Assembly (NCBI GenBank): GCA_022641835.1
Contig: CP048719.1
Location: 682,001 to 746,000 of the forward strand
Reading direction: 5' to 3'
DNA length: 64,000 bases
From: Petasospora fabianii
Lineage: Eukaryota > Ascomycota > Saccharomycetes > Phaffomycetales > Wickerhamomycetaceae
Part shown: positions 9,299 through 19,682 of the stretch, piece after piece
Layout of the letters: the number at the start of each line of letters is the position of its first letter
Numbering within the stretch: position 1 is the first letter of the stretch
Made by a program: the position numbers and the translations under genes
Notes under the pieces: generated by a model
Seen by the model: only the letters and a program-made list of their open reading frames with translations
Told to the model about the DNA's origin: nothing
Databases searched by the model: none

Positions 9299-10966
9299 AT
9301 GACCTCATATGGACTCATTAGTGACCTTCTTCGTGGAATTAGCATCGGTATTGGATTATCTTCCCCAAAGATCATCCACAACTACATCAAAGTCCCCATT
9401 GGCATCCTCTGCGTCCTAACTGTCATCTACGCTTTTAACCAAGCCTTAGACCTTGTCAGATTCCCTGCCTCAGTGGCATGTATGATCCTTTGCTGGCTCC
9501 TTCTCATCGCATCATCATTCACATTCGGTACTAGAAGAACAGGGATTCTTGTCAAATTCTTTGACATCCCAGGAAAGTTCTGTCTACAATGGATCTCTGT
9601 TTTCTTCACACCAGCTTTCATCACATTACCATTGAGTACACCGATAAGTGCTAAGGAGGCCATGTTAATTGCTGCGGTGTTTATCGTTGGGTTTGCAGTT
9701 CAAATGGGTGGGGTTGCATACATATGTGTTGGATTGCAATGGATTACCAAACAAATTGTGAACAGTGGGGTTGTTGATGGCAACAGTTCGATGATTTCAC
9801 GTCCATCACATGTTTTCTCATCTGCTTTGGATACCGGAGAGGCGCTGAATTCACCGGAGACGAGTGACGTCGATAATGATGACAATGAGGATGAGGAAGA
9901 TGAAGAGCAGGATGACGACGATACAGTTTATGATTTGGATCACGACTTACAAGTTCCACCAGCAGCAGCAGAACCGTTCCATGCTAGTTTTATGATTCAG
10001 GAGGCTCAATCTCTTCCACCTTTCACAACAAGAGATATACTCTATCAAACACCAGCCTTCCAGCGTGATATGCTAATTGGCAAATGGATTCATCGAAATT
10101 TTGACTACATTGTGTTTGGTGTTGGGTTCATCATATCTATACCGATATACTTTTCTATCGGCTATGCCATGCCATTTCATCTATTCACATCTGTGATTAC
10201 TTTCTTGATCATGCTTCACGCCCCACCTGCACGCTACAGAATAATCCTCAACCCAGTGCTCTGTTCCGTTGCCATCTCATGGCTCGTTTACTACATCTTC
10301 TCCGCTATACGTGGTGTCTCCTTCCTTGATGACTTACGACAGTACAAGACTGGTCGTACGTATCTCACGCTATTTCATGTTCCACACACGGATAAGATCA
10401 CATCTGCACCAGGTGCCGGTGATATCTTGACATCACTCATGGACGTTGCGATTGTCTCACTTGCCATGCCAATATATGCCTATCGGGCTGATCTCTGGAG
10501 AAATGCTATTGTTCTACTCCCTACAATCCTTGTCATGACATTTGGATCTTTCTTCATTTATCCACCCATCTGCCACATCATTGGAATTTCACCAGAACGA
10601 TCACTTGCATTCGCAGGACGCTCAATCACACTTGCACTAGGAACACCATTCACAGAGGCAGTAGGTGGAAGTGTACCTCTGATGGCTTGCACCACTGTCA
10701 TCACTGCAATCTTGGGTCCACTTATTGGTCCTTTCCTACTTGGTCCAAGAGTCTTGAGGATCAAGGATGAGGATTTCGTCACAAGAGGCGCAACACTTGG
10801 ATTGAGTAGTGGTGCCATCACAACGGCCTTTTTGCTTCGTACTGATCCCCGTGCAGCAGCCATGAGTTCTGTGTGCTTTGTGTTGTATGGAACTTTTATG
10901 GTGGCAATGGCGAGTATTCCTCCTCTCGTTCACTCTCTCAGACGCATTGTTGGTCTTGGTAGTTGA
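9299..10966 (+). CDS. LrgB-family multipass membrane protein
   Basis: The 555-residue protein starts at ATG 9299 (MTSYGLISDLL); the frame is open a few codons further upstream but has no earlier ATG. It has about 10-12 hydrophobic segments. A very acidic hydrophilic loop lies around residues 190-220 (DNDDNEDEEDEEQDDDD). The C-terminal half matches the LrgB/CidB fold (ALGTPFTEAVGGSVPLMA, then GPLIGPFLLGPRVL and GATLGLSSGAITTAFLL). Bacterial LrgA/LrgB are holin-antiholin-like, and the plant fusion PLGG1 exports glycolate and glycerate from plastids. Fungal members are poorly characterised, so substrate and membrane are unknown. It lies directly behind the siderophore-type transporter on the same strand, with a GATA-type site between them. 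Confidence 0.8.
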   Translation: MTSYGLISDLLRGISIGIGLSSPKIIHNYIKVPIGILCVLTVIYAFNQALDLVRFPASVACMILCWLLLIASSFTFGTRRTGILVKFFDIPGKFCLQWISVFFTPAFITLPLSTPISAKEAMLIAAVFIVGFAVQMGGVAYICVGLQWITKQIVNSGVVDGNSSMISRPSHVFSSALDTGEALNSPETSDVDNDDNEDEEDEEQDDDDTVYDLDHDLQVPPAAAEPFHASFMIQEAQSLPPFTTRDILYQTPAFQRDMLIGKWIHRNFDYIVFGVGFIISIPIYFSIGYAMPFHLFTSVITFLIMLHAPPARYRIILNPVLCSVAISWLVYYIFSAIRGVSFLDDLRQYKTGRTYLTLFHVPHTDKITSAPGAGDILTSLMDVAIVSLAMPIYAYRADLWRNAIVLLPTILVMTFGSFFIYPPICHIIGISPERSLAFAGRSITLALGTPFTEAVGGSVPLMACTTVITAILGPLIGPFLLGPRVLRIKDEDFVTRGATLGLSSGAITTAFLLRTDPRAAAMSSVCFVLYGTFMVAMASIPPLVHSLRRIVGLGS

Positions 10967-11067
10967 TAATTTACATTCCTGAATACAAGATAGATAACCA
11001 ATTCATTAAAAGTCATGACAAGTGTACCCTAAACAAACATGCAAAAAAACACAATCCTTAAATTAGC

Positions 11068-12994
11068 TCAATGCGCCTCAGCTCTCTCCAACTTCTTATT
11101 CATCTTCTTGTTCTTCTTGTTGTGCTTCTTGTTATTACCAGCCTCGGCGCCAGTCTTATGGAATGGTTTAGCAAATTTACCAGTTATACCATTCATGTTG
11201 AAGAACTCTCTATCCAAATCCTCGGTAGCGTTGTATATAGCAGCCTGCTTACCACCGTGGTTGACAGACTTAGACTGCGCAGTTTCGGTACCTGCAATAT
11301 GAGAGGAGAAAGAGAGCTTCTCAACATCACGGGCAAGGTCAAGGTCATCAATACCCTTAGCCTTGGCAGCAGCTAAGATCTGTTCCTTTCTGTTTTCAGC
11401 AAGGGAGTCAACAGTGTACAACTCCTTGTTGAACTCTCTCTTCTCCTCATCGGATAATGGCTCACCATTAAGACTTGGTGGTGGATGGACATACAACAAC
11501 TTACCATTCACATAATCCTTCAAGATGTATCTAGCAGCTCTTGGTTCATCTGCAGAACCGAAACCCTGTGTCATATAACCTCTAGCTCTAGCATATGCGA
11601 CAAGCAACTCCTGTGCTGTTGGGATACCGGTACCACCATCTTCAAGTGCCTTCATAGGAATAGCGATACCGTACACAGCCTCCAAGAAATACTTTGGAAT
11701 TCTCTGTGCAACAAGCTGAGCTGGACCAGTGTATTCCCTCAACTGATCAATTGGAAGAACACCAGAACAAACAAGTTCACCGTTTGTGAATGCGAAATTT
11801 GGGAACACGAGACCAGGACAATCACAGAGAAGCACTTGTGGGGAAAGATGGATGGTTTGGAAGTGCTTAGTCTTACCTGGGGTAGAAGACACGGAAACCT
11901 TCTTAGAACCGATAAGGGCATTAATGGTGGAGGATTTACCGACGTTAGGATAACCGACAAGACCAATTTGTAATATTGGATCGGAGCCATTGAGTGGTTT
12001 AGTCAATGGTTCTGGAGCTTCTCTCATGAACAACTCCTCCAATTCTTCAATTTTCAAGATTCTAATTTCATCATCCTGATCTTTGTCATCATGTGTCGTT
12101 GTGATATCTTCACCATTGGCCTCACGTTCGAGCAACTGGTTGGCATCATAAGCGGAGAAGAATGTGTAGTTAATGTTTCTAGCCTTGAAGTAATCAGCCC
12201 AGGAACGTCTCTGCTTCGGCGTAAGGAGATCGGCCTTGTTAACAAGCAACAAATTTCTTTTTCTCTCATCAATCTCTGTAACGTATTTATCCAAATCTGG
12301 AGATCTGAAAAGCAATGGATTTCTAGCATCAACAATCTGAACAACTAAATCCGAACGCTCAACAACTCTCCATAGCTGTCGCCAAACTTCCAAGTTTCTT
12401 TCAAATGGAGTCAAAAGCAAATCATTATTCTCCTGCAATTTGGCAAGACCACGACGCCACTCCAAGAATGCCTCTTTCTCCTGTCTATCAAGCTGAAATT
12501 TCGTCTGTCCTTCAGTCCAAGCTGGACGTCTCGGCACTGTAAGTTGGTTCTCATGCTCATGATGCAATGCCAAAGTAGCCTTCTCTTGATCCTTTGTAAG
12601 CAAATATGGGTTACGTGATGGATCCACTTTAATGATACGAACTTGAGAGAATCTATCAGCTGTGAAATCTGTGTCTGCCAATTCGGCAGTGTTCAAGAAC
12701 TCATCAAGGGCATTCTCTTGTGTCACGGAACGAAGCTTGACCCAGTTGTCTTCGTGCTTATCAGTGGTGAATCTCATCTCACCATCTGGCAAGAACTCAA
12801 CTCTATTCTCGTTGGCTCTAGCATGTTGGATCGAACGACCAAGACCAATTGTGTTTTTGTTCTTACGATGGATTGGTTTTGGTCCCTTTGGTGGACCTCT
12901 CCATTTCTTTGCTGGTGCTTCCTTTGGTGGCTGATTGATAAGTTAGTTTCTGTCGGAGATGGAAATAGGATCTTGAGACTAAAGAACATACCAT
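11068..12994 (-). CDS. LSG1: 60S-maturation GTPase Lsg1, intron directly after ATG
   Basis: Exon 1 is only the ATG at 12994-12992. The 61-nt intron (12931-12991) has a GTATGT donor, a CTAAC-type branch point and CAG acceptor. Exon 2 is 12930-11068, giving 621 residues. The spliced start MPPKEAPAKKW matches the yeast Lsg1 start MPPKEAPKKW, which confirms the intron. Lsg1 is a cytoplasmic GTPase that releases the export adaptor Nmd3 from pre-60S subunits. Motifs appear in circularly permuted order: G4 NKAD near residue 232, P-loop GYPNVGKSS near 329, and G3 DCPG near 371. The FLPDGEMRFTTDKHEDNWVKLRSVTQ block is highly conserved. The C-terminus is Lys-rich (NNKKHNKKNKKMNKKLERAEAH), as in the family. 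Confidence 0.96.
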
Positions 12995-14824
12995 TTTTCA
13001 AATATATCCCAGTTAAAGCGTATTATATGTTAAGTATAAAGAGATTACAGACTCATCGCAAGTTCGCAAAAAAATTATGCGACCAAAAAACTTAATCGGT
13101 AAGCGCACTTCAACTGCTTACATAATCTCTTGGGTTAATTGGGGGGTCATCTTGGTAACATATGCACTAAGCTCTATATATAAGGGTTGAAAAGTAAAAA
13201 GTTGTTGGGATTAGTGAATCGAGGGCCTCAAGTTAAGACATAGGCTTATAAGGATGTTGATTAAATTCTTGGGGGTTTTTTGTTTATATTTTATTGAGTT
13301 CCCAAAGGAGACAGGTGGTAAAGTTGTAAAAGTTGCTACACACTTTTGGCAGGAAAGAGAAATTATATGAAATTTCGATCATGTCATTGGAGTTCTTAAG
13401 TACCTGTTGTCAATTCCCTATCCTATATGTGATCTTGTTGATTTTAGAATCTAGCTGATCCATGAGATCTGTAAGCGCAAGCCAACCATTTTCCGATGCC
13501 ACTGAGCTCTTAACATTTTTAGTAGTACCACAAGTCTCATCGTTTTACACTATATGATTGCCATATGTTACCTAGGAATATACATTCGGCTTAAAGTAGT
13601 ACGTATCCCATAGGAATTGATTTCTATGAATGCATGGATATGAATAAGAGCTCCTAATGCCACTATCACATACAAGGTACTCGGTACCGCATGCGTCGAG
13701 TGTCGATGTCTACAATTTGAGAATATACACGGTCTAGTGTCCCTCATCAGCGTCATAGCAGAGCTCGACTTGAAATGTTTCCTGATGGATGCAGGGGTAT
13801 GTTGGTCCAAGGAAGTACGACGCTAGCTAGCGCTTGTGCAGACTGATTGGTTGTTAAGATTGGGGGATCTGCGTAAGGACCTCTGACGTAGAGTTCTTTA
13901 ATCTTTTTGGGTATTGACGATCTATAGTCAATAATTGATCCAAAAGATCCGAGGGATAAGCGTCCTTTTATTCCCTTGGGCGGATGTGCTCCCGCCCATC
14001 CCCACACAATGTTCATGCCTTTCTGCCACCCATTGTAGTCGGTATGCCATCCGAAATGGGTCAAGCCGCCTTCTCCATCATGATTAGCCTCGGTCCTCGG
14101 TTTGTTGATCGATACAACAAGACGGTCAAGAGGTTCAACCGACAGCCGACGGACGGTAAGACCTTCCATCCGCTCAGATCGTGTTAACCGCCACGGTGTT
14201 TTAGACCATCACATGCCAGATTCTCGACGTCATACTTCCCAAGCTTCAGACTTCAGAACTCATGTTTCAGGCTTGAGACTGCTCATCGCATCTCCCCCAC
14301 ACAACAACAAAGGGATGCGTGTCGTGCTCACACGCAGATGGCCCCCACACCATCGCGCGATATGGCGTGTCCAGCACCCTGATGCCCAGCACCACTTATC
14401 ATCCGATCTTCTGGCAGACCGCTCTGTTCTTAAAAGATATTAAGCATATGGCCCAGGATCCTCATCACCATAGTCAAGATTTAGATCATATTCAATAAAC
14501 AGATGGACCTGTTGACCTCAATAGCCGCTAAGCTGAGTCAGCATCTCGTCGAGTTCGCGCGCGTCTCGGTCATCTCCACCCAGCCGAGGCTCCTTTTATC
14601 CCCACAAATAACACTGACAGTGGGTCATGCCGCCTTAACCAGCGTTAACTGTGGCCGGGGAAAACCCTTTTGTATAAAAAGAGATCGACCCGGACTTTGC
14701 AAGTGGGCACTCCCTCCAGTCAGCCGCGGCAGCACCCCCCTCCTAGCACGACATACATAAGAGCGCCCCCTCCTCTCGTCTCATAGTCGCTTGCTGCCCT
14801 AACTCATATTGAAATCTCCCACCA
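12995..14824. other. Intergenic region, 1.83 kb, between LSG1 and CAT2
   Basis: Divergent genes share this long gap. I find no tRNA. A 138-codon minus-strand frame (14169-13753) is unrecognised and statistically unremarkable. The CAT2-proximal part has a TATA box (TATAAAAAG near 14675), a Mig1-like site (14600-14610) and several GC-rich blocks, which suits a glucose-repressed promoter. Confidence 0.4.
14600..14610 (-). promoter_or_regulatory. Mig1-like site TATTTGTGGGG
   Basis: On the minus strand this reads TATTTGTGGGG, an exact fit to the Mig1 pattern WWWWTSYGGGG. It lies 215 nt before the CAT2 start. Carnitine acetyltransferase is glucose-repressed in S. cerevisiae, so a Mig1-type site here makes sense. 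Confidence 0.4.
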
Positions 14825-16681
14825 ATGCTCAAAAGAATGGCCAGAACTTTCTCTACAGCGAACCCTAGGTTCAAGGGTGAGACTTTTAAGTACCAAGACA
14901 AGCTACCATCTCTTCCAGTGCCTTCCATTGAGGCTACAAGATCCCGCTATCTCAAGTCTATCAAACCGTACGTCAAGACTGATGCTGAATATCAGCATCA
15001 CGAGGCCCTCGTGAACGACTTCTTCCAAGGCCAGGGTAAGATCCTTCATGAGAGACTCACAGAGCTCGCTTCAAAGGAGAGAAACTGGCTCTCAAAATAC
15101 TGGGATGATTATGCTTATCTCCAGTATAACGATCCACTTGTTCCATACGTGTCCTACTTTTATGGTCACATGGACCTCCCACACCACCTCCGTGGTATTG
15201 GCAAGAATCAAATTTATAAGGCAGTTGCAATCATTGAGAAAGTTACAGATTTTGTTGAACTCTTGAAGAATGAGGAACTTCCAGCTGAAGTTATTAGAGG
15301 AACTCCATTCTGTATGAAGTCCTTCCAGTTGATGTTTAACAACTCTCGTTATCCTAAAGAATTGGGCCAGGATGACAATGTATTTTACCCATTGGCCGAA
15401 AATGGATTCGTCACAGTTATTAAGAACAATCATTTCTTCAAGCTTTACACTCACAATGGCCAGGAGAGACTTCCAACCGCTGAGGTGCACAAGCAACTTC
15501 TCCAAATTATCACACATGCAAACAGATTACCAAAAGGTGAGGGTATCGGTGCATTGACCACTCTCCCAAGAGACAAGTACTACGTTGCATACAAAGAGCT
15601 TAACAAGTCCCCTATCAATGTTGCCTCCCTTACTGACATTTTCAAGTCTGCCTTTGTTGTGACTTTGGATGAGGACCAGCCAATTACATACGAGGACCGT
15701 GCTCACTTTTGCTGGCACGGTGATGGCCAGAACAGATTCTTTGACAAGTCTTTACAATTCTTTGTCGCTAAGAATGGTTACTCTGGTTTCATTGCTGAAC
15801 ATTCCAAGATGGATGGTACCCCAACTTTGCTTTTGAACGAGTTTGTCAACAGAGAGATTAGAAAGCTTAACCCAGAACAATTCTTGGAATCCCTTGAATT
15901 TAGCATTGTTGAACCATCTCCTGTTGCCCCAGAACATCTCAAGTTTGAAGTTTCACCAAGTGTCAAAGAGTCAATTGCCTTTGCCAAGGAGAACTTTAAG
16001 GCTGAATTTGATAACCACGATGTTAAGGTGTTGCACTACAACAAGTACGGTAAGAATGAGATCAAAAAATTCAAGATTTCACCAGATGCATACATCCAAA
16101 TGATCATGCAGCTTGGTTTCTACAAGCTTACAGGTACCGTTTGGCCAACATATGAAGCATGTTCCACAAGAAAGTACTATGGTGGTCGTACCGAGGCTGG
16201 TCGTTCTGTCTCTGAGGAGTCATTGGCCATGTGTCGTAACTGGCAAGATCCAACAGTGTCTGATGAACAACGTGCTGCTGATTTCAAGACTGCGGTTAAT
16301 GCCCATTTGGAATACATCAAGGCTGCATCCAATGGAGAAGGTGTTGATAGACACTTCCTTGGTTTGAAATTCCAGTTGAAAGCTGGTGAGGTTGCCCATG
16401 AATTGTTCTCAGACCCATTGTTTGGATACTCTGGTACTTGGTTGATTTCCACGTCTCAATTGTCTTCAAACTACCATGACGCTTACGGCTGGTCCGAAGT
16501 GAACCCAATCGGTTGGGGATTGGCTTATCAGGTTAACAATGATTTCCTTCACATCAATGTGTGTACGAGAAGAAGCTCTGGTAACAGCTCTGAACAATTG
16601 AGATTCTACTTGAATGAGGCTGCTGATGAGATTTATGAGGTTTTGTCAAAGGATTTGAACTCAAAGGCTGCCAAGTTGTAA
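14825..16681 (+). CDS. CAT2: Carnitine O-acetyltransferase, mitochondrial and peroxisomal
   Basis: Transfers acetyl groups between CoA and carnitine so that acetyl units can pass between peroxisome, cytosol and mitochondrion. The 618-residue protein carries the choline/carnitine acyltransferase fold, with the catalytic His at about residue 326 in AEHSKMDGTP. The substrate-binding STSQLSS segment lies near residue 540. The N-terminus MLKRMARTFSTANPRF is basic and hydroxylated, like a mitochondrial presequence. The C-terminus AKL is a peroxisomal PTS1. Two in-frame ATGs at 14825 and 14837 (Met5) could give different targeting, as known for yeast Cat2, where alternative starts separate the mitochondrial and peroxisomal forms. 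A TATA box and a Mig1-like site lie upstream. Confidence 0.95.
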   Translation: MLKRMARTFSTANPRFKGETFKYQDKLPSLPVPSIEATRSRYLKSIKPYVKTDAEYQHHEALVNDFFQGQGKILHERLTELASKERNWLSKYWDDYAYLQYNDPLVPYVSYFYGHMDLPHHLRGIGKNQIYKAVAIIEKVTDFVELLKNEELPAEVIRGTPFCMKSFQLMFNNSRYPKELGQDDNVFYPLAENGFVTVIKNNHFFKLYTHNGQERLPTAEVHKQLLQIITHANRLPKGEGIGALTTLPRDKYYVAYKELNKSPINVASLTDIFKSAFVVTLDEDQPITYEDRAHFCWHGDGQNRFFDKSLQFFVAKNGYSGFIAEHSKMDGTPTLLLNEFVNREIRKLNPEQFLESLEFSIVEPSPVAPEHLKFEVSPSVKESIAFAKENFKAEFDNHDVKVLHYNKYGKNEIKKFKISPDAYIQMIMQLGFYKLTGTVWPTYEACSTRKYYGGRTEAGRSVSEESLAMCRNWQDPTVSDEQRAADFKTAVNAHLEYIKAASNGEGVDRHFLGLKFQLKAGEVAHELFSDPLFGYSGTWLISTSQLSSNYHDAYGWSEVNPIGWGLAYQVNNDFLHINVCTRRSSGNSSEQLRFYLNEAADEIYEVLSKDLNSKAAKL

Positions 16682-17447
16682 GTCGGGCAGTGTCAGAGAG
16701 ATTACACCAACTCAATTGCTATGACGTGAGACCTATTATTTTTTTATGACAAATGGGATGCATGTCTTTAGCTGATAAGACGATAAAAAAAGTGAGTGGG
16801 GGTAATATTTCTGTATAGCAACTACAATTATCGGAACCAGATATATTTGAGCAACATGTAGTGAGTGATAAGTGATGATGAGATGAGGCGCACTTTGCCC
16901 CATGGAGAAAGACCATGAGTGCGCTCATGGTTATTCCGGTTTCACAAGCGCTATATTCGGGTACATAGATGACAGGGAGGCTATGTGTCATAAACGTAGC
17001 GTGTCCCTTAAAACTGGTGGCGATTAGGTTCACAGTGTCTCAACGGTAAACGCGAGATGAGATGGTGGCTTGGTTACCATTCGTGGGGTTGGCCTGGAAA
17101 GTGCTTGCGTGTATTTTTAGCGCCGGTAAAATTAAGGCCCATCAAAAAGCCCTGGCGATGATCGGAGGTACAGCTAAGTTCTGCCCGCCCGCTGTACTAA
17201 TGGGGGGGCAAACCGGGCAGTGGAGCAAAGCCCAGCCCCTAGGTATACACATGGTGTAGAACAGCAAGCATCCTCACAGCCCGCTCGCTGTCACTTATTG
17301 CCCACAGCCCAGGGGTTGTGGTAGCCCTTCCTGTTCTATAAAGAGAACAACATCTGCTCCCCCGAAAATCCCCCTGACAACGAGCCCACGGCTGTTCCCC
17401 CCCTGAGTTCTGGCCAGACCCCCGCCACCTAATTTGACCGTACGGAA
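16682..17447. other. Intergenic region CAT2 / RhoGAP, 766 nt
   Basis: Tandem genes flank this gap. It has a run of A/T (16738-16790) suited to CAT2 transcript ending, then a GC-richer region up to the RhoGAP start. No RNA gene or conserved frame is seen. Confidence 0.4.
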
Positions 17448-19343
17448 ATGACAGTCATTCTTCCACAGCTCACCAAAAACGCGTTGGGGCGCGCGCGCGA
17501 TCCTGTCACGGACCCACCTCAAAACACGCTGACACCACGTACAAACGGACTTCTCTCGTCTCTGATACCGGCTCCAGAGGCTAAACAGAAACGGCGGCTT
17601 TCTTCCCCTTCCCGTTCCTCATCCCCACTGACCATGTCATCGCCTGAATCGTCCCCCTCGCGTGGAATTTCTACGTGGTGGAAACAGCTTAAGAAGCATG
17701 GCTCTTCCTCAGAGTCCTTCAGCTCAAGCAACAACAACAACAAGATTGATGACTTCCTCACACCACGAAGTGGACCGCCTCAGAATCTACCACATCGTCC
17801 CACTCTCAACTTCAAATCCAGATCATACAACTCAGTGCGGCCGGGAAACTCAATAGCTAACGTGGGCTCCTCTAGCGAACAGCTCATTAGACAACAGCGT
17901 GACGAGTTCATCGCTTCTCAAAAGAGGTTTGGATTTGGTAATGAGGTGTTTGGTGTCCCATTAGAGGATTCTATAAACATTGCAGAGAGCTTGATTTCGG
18001 TCCCAAGTGATGATCCGGGCGATTTTATCCGTTATGGCCGTATCCCTCTTCTTGTGGGGAAATGCGGATCGTTCTTGAAGGAGAAAGGTTTACGCGTCGA
18101 AGGAATCTTTAGAGTTGCTGGTTCATCAAAAAGAGTTAAAGAGTTGCAGTACTTGTTCAGTACACCTCCAGAGTATGGAAGAAAACTTAATTGGGAGGGA
18201 TACACGGTACATGATGCCGCTTCCTTATTCAGAAGATTCTTGAACAACTTACCTGAACCGCTTGTTCCCTTAGCCTTGTATGAACAGTTCAGAGAACCGG
18301 TCAAGTCGAGACCAAGAATCGTCAATCATATTAAGGCCAGAAACGATACCATCGAGAGACGAATCCATCAAATTCAACAACAACAGCAAGAGGGACGCAC
18401 ACTGGATGAAGATGATCACGAGTCTGAGAAAGGGCTTACAACAGAGCAAATCGAAGCCAAGAGACAGAAGGAACTTCGAAAGCAGAAAAAGATTGCCAAG
18501 GACCTCCGTGCCGCCCTCAAGGAGTACAAACTTTTGATAGACAAGCTCCCAGAAGCTCAGAAGCATTTGCTCTACTACCTCTTGGATTTGCTCACCATGT
18601 TCTCTGACAACTCGAGATCGAACTTGATGTCCGCTAGAAACTTGGCAGCCATTTTCCAGCCATCAATATTGTCCCATCCAAACCACGACTTGACACCAGA
18701 GGAGTATGCCCTGTCACAAGCTGTCGTTGAGGTTTTGATTGAGTACTCCAAGAGACTTCTTCCTGATGTAAAGAAATTCCAAAACGACTCACAGGGAACT
18801 CTCACCACCAGCGCTAAGAACTCATCTTTCAACCTCCTGGGCTTAAACACTGAGAGCTCTGCTGCACGTACTCGTCCCCATTCAAGATCTCTATCAGCTG
18901 CAGGTGGTGTCCCAGATGGTATCAACATACAGGATTACTCTCGTCCTTTGAATAAGCACGGTATGGCTTCAGAGACCACATTATCCCAAACAAAGAGCCA
19001 AGAAGACTGTTTCACTACAGATGATGATGATTATCACTCGCTGCCTGAAGCTTCCGATTTGCCAGAACCCCCTTCAACAACGTCACCACCTACTACTTCC
19101 CAGCCAATTGATATCCCAAAGCCCAACAATACCACAGTTCCAGAAGTATCCATATCCCCACCACAGATCTCTCAGCGTCCCGTGTCAATGTTCCCGGGAT
19201 CAATACCAACAAATTTTGATAGAGAGGGAAGATCCACTGCCAAAAGCCCTCCAAGTGGTGATGACTACTTATCGGCTAATAAAAAAAAGGAGAACTGGTT
19301 TAAGAGATTAACCAGTCCCCAGAGAAACAAACATTACGATTGA
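17448..19343 (+). CDS. SAC7: Rho GTPase-activating protein, Sac7/Bag7 family
   Basis: Stimulates GTP hydrolysis by Rho1-type GTPases, restraining cell-wall integrity and actin signalling. The 631-residue protein has a Ser/Pro-rich N-terminus, then a RhoGAP domain from about residue 165 (FGVPLEDSINIAESLI). The arginine finger is in GIFRVAGSSKRVKEL (Arg near 222), followed by LNWEGYTVHDAASLFRRFLNNLPEPLVPLALYEQF. A charged, Gln-rich insert of about 60 residues interrupts the domain before LLYYLLDLLTMFSDNSRSNLMSARNLAAIFQPSI, as in Sac7. The tail is low complexity. It converges with UBA2, exactly the SAC7-UBA2 arrangement of S. cerevisiae, and BAG7, the duplicate of SAC7, sits near IDH2 there. So this is the unduplicated SAC7/BAG7 gene. 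Confidence 0.9.
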   Translation: MTVILPQLTKNALGRARDPVTDPPQNTLTPRTNGLLSSLIPAPEAKQKRRLSSPSRSSSPLTMSSPESSPSRGISTWWKQLKKHGSSSESFSSSNNNNKIDDFLTPRSGPPQNLPHRPTLNFKSRSYNSVRPGNSIANVGSSSEQLIRQQRDEFIASQKRFGFGNEVFGVPLEDSINIAESLISVPSDDPGDFIRYGRIPLLVGKCGSFLKEKGLRVEGIFRVAGSSKRVKELQYLFSTPPEYGRKLNWEGYTVHDAASLFRRFLNNLPEPLVPLALYEQFREPVKSRPRIVNHIKARNDTIERRIHQIQQQQQEGRTLDEDDHESEKGLTTEQIEAKRQKELRKQKKIAKDLRAALKEYKLLIDKLPEAQKHLLYYLLDLLTMFSDNSRSNLMSARNLAAIFQPSILSHPNHDLTPEEYALSQAVVEVLIEYSKRLLPDVKKFQNDSQGTLTTSAKNSSFNLLGLNTESSAARTRPHSRSLSAAGGVPDGINIQDYSRPLNKHGMASETTLSQTKSQEDCFTTDDDDYHSLPEASDLPEPPSTTSPPTTSQPIDIPKPNNTTVPEVSISPPQISQRPVSMFPGSIPTNFDREGRSTAKSPPSGDDYLSANKKKENWFKRLTSPQRNKHYD

Positions 19344-19682
19344 GTCTGCGTTAGCGTTGCTATTGATGTCCCCTTACGATGTTGTTTCCTTGAGTGTTTT
19401 GCAGGTTGTATTCTTTCTTTTCGTTTGCTTGTGTACCGTTTTCAGCTTTTTTCCCCCCATGGACTCTCTTTTACCGTCTTCCCTTTACCTTCAAAGGTTT
19501 GCTAATGCTTCCGTTTTCATTTTAACCATTGGCTTGTGTTGTCTTCATGTTTTGCTTCAATATTGTTTTTTAAAGCTACGTTGTCTAATGTCTACGGGCC
19601 GACGTAATATATATAAGCACCGGTAGACCACACCTGAGTCAAGCTCTTAACTCGTAGTAGCTGCATCATAACATTAAAAACC
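19344..19682. other. Convergent 3' region SAC7 / UBA2
   Basis: The 339-nt T-rich spacer between two converging genes probably holds both transcript ends. An 89-codon frame here is T-rich and has no recognisable content. Confidence 0.5.

Noticed and set aside
13753-14169. 138-codon minus-strand open frame upstream of CAT2
   Set aside because: No recognisable domain, unusual composition for the genome's proteins, and a frame of this length is expected at some frequency in a 1.8 kb gap over six frames.
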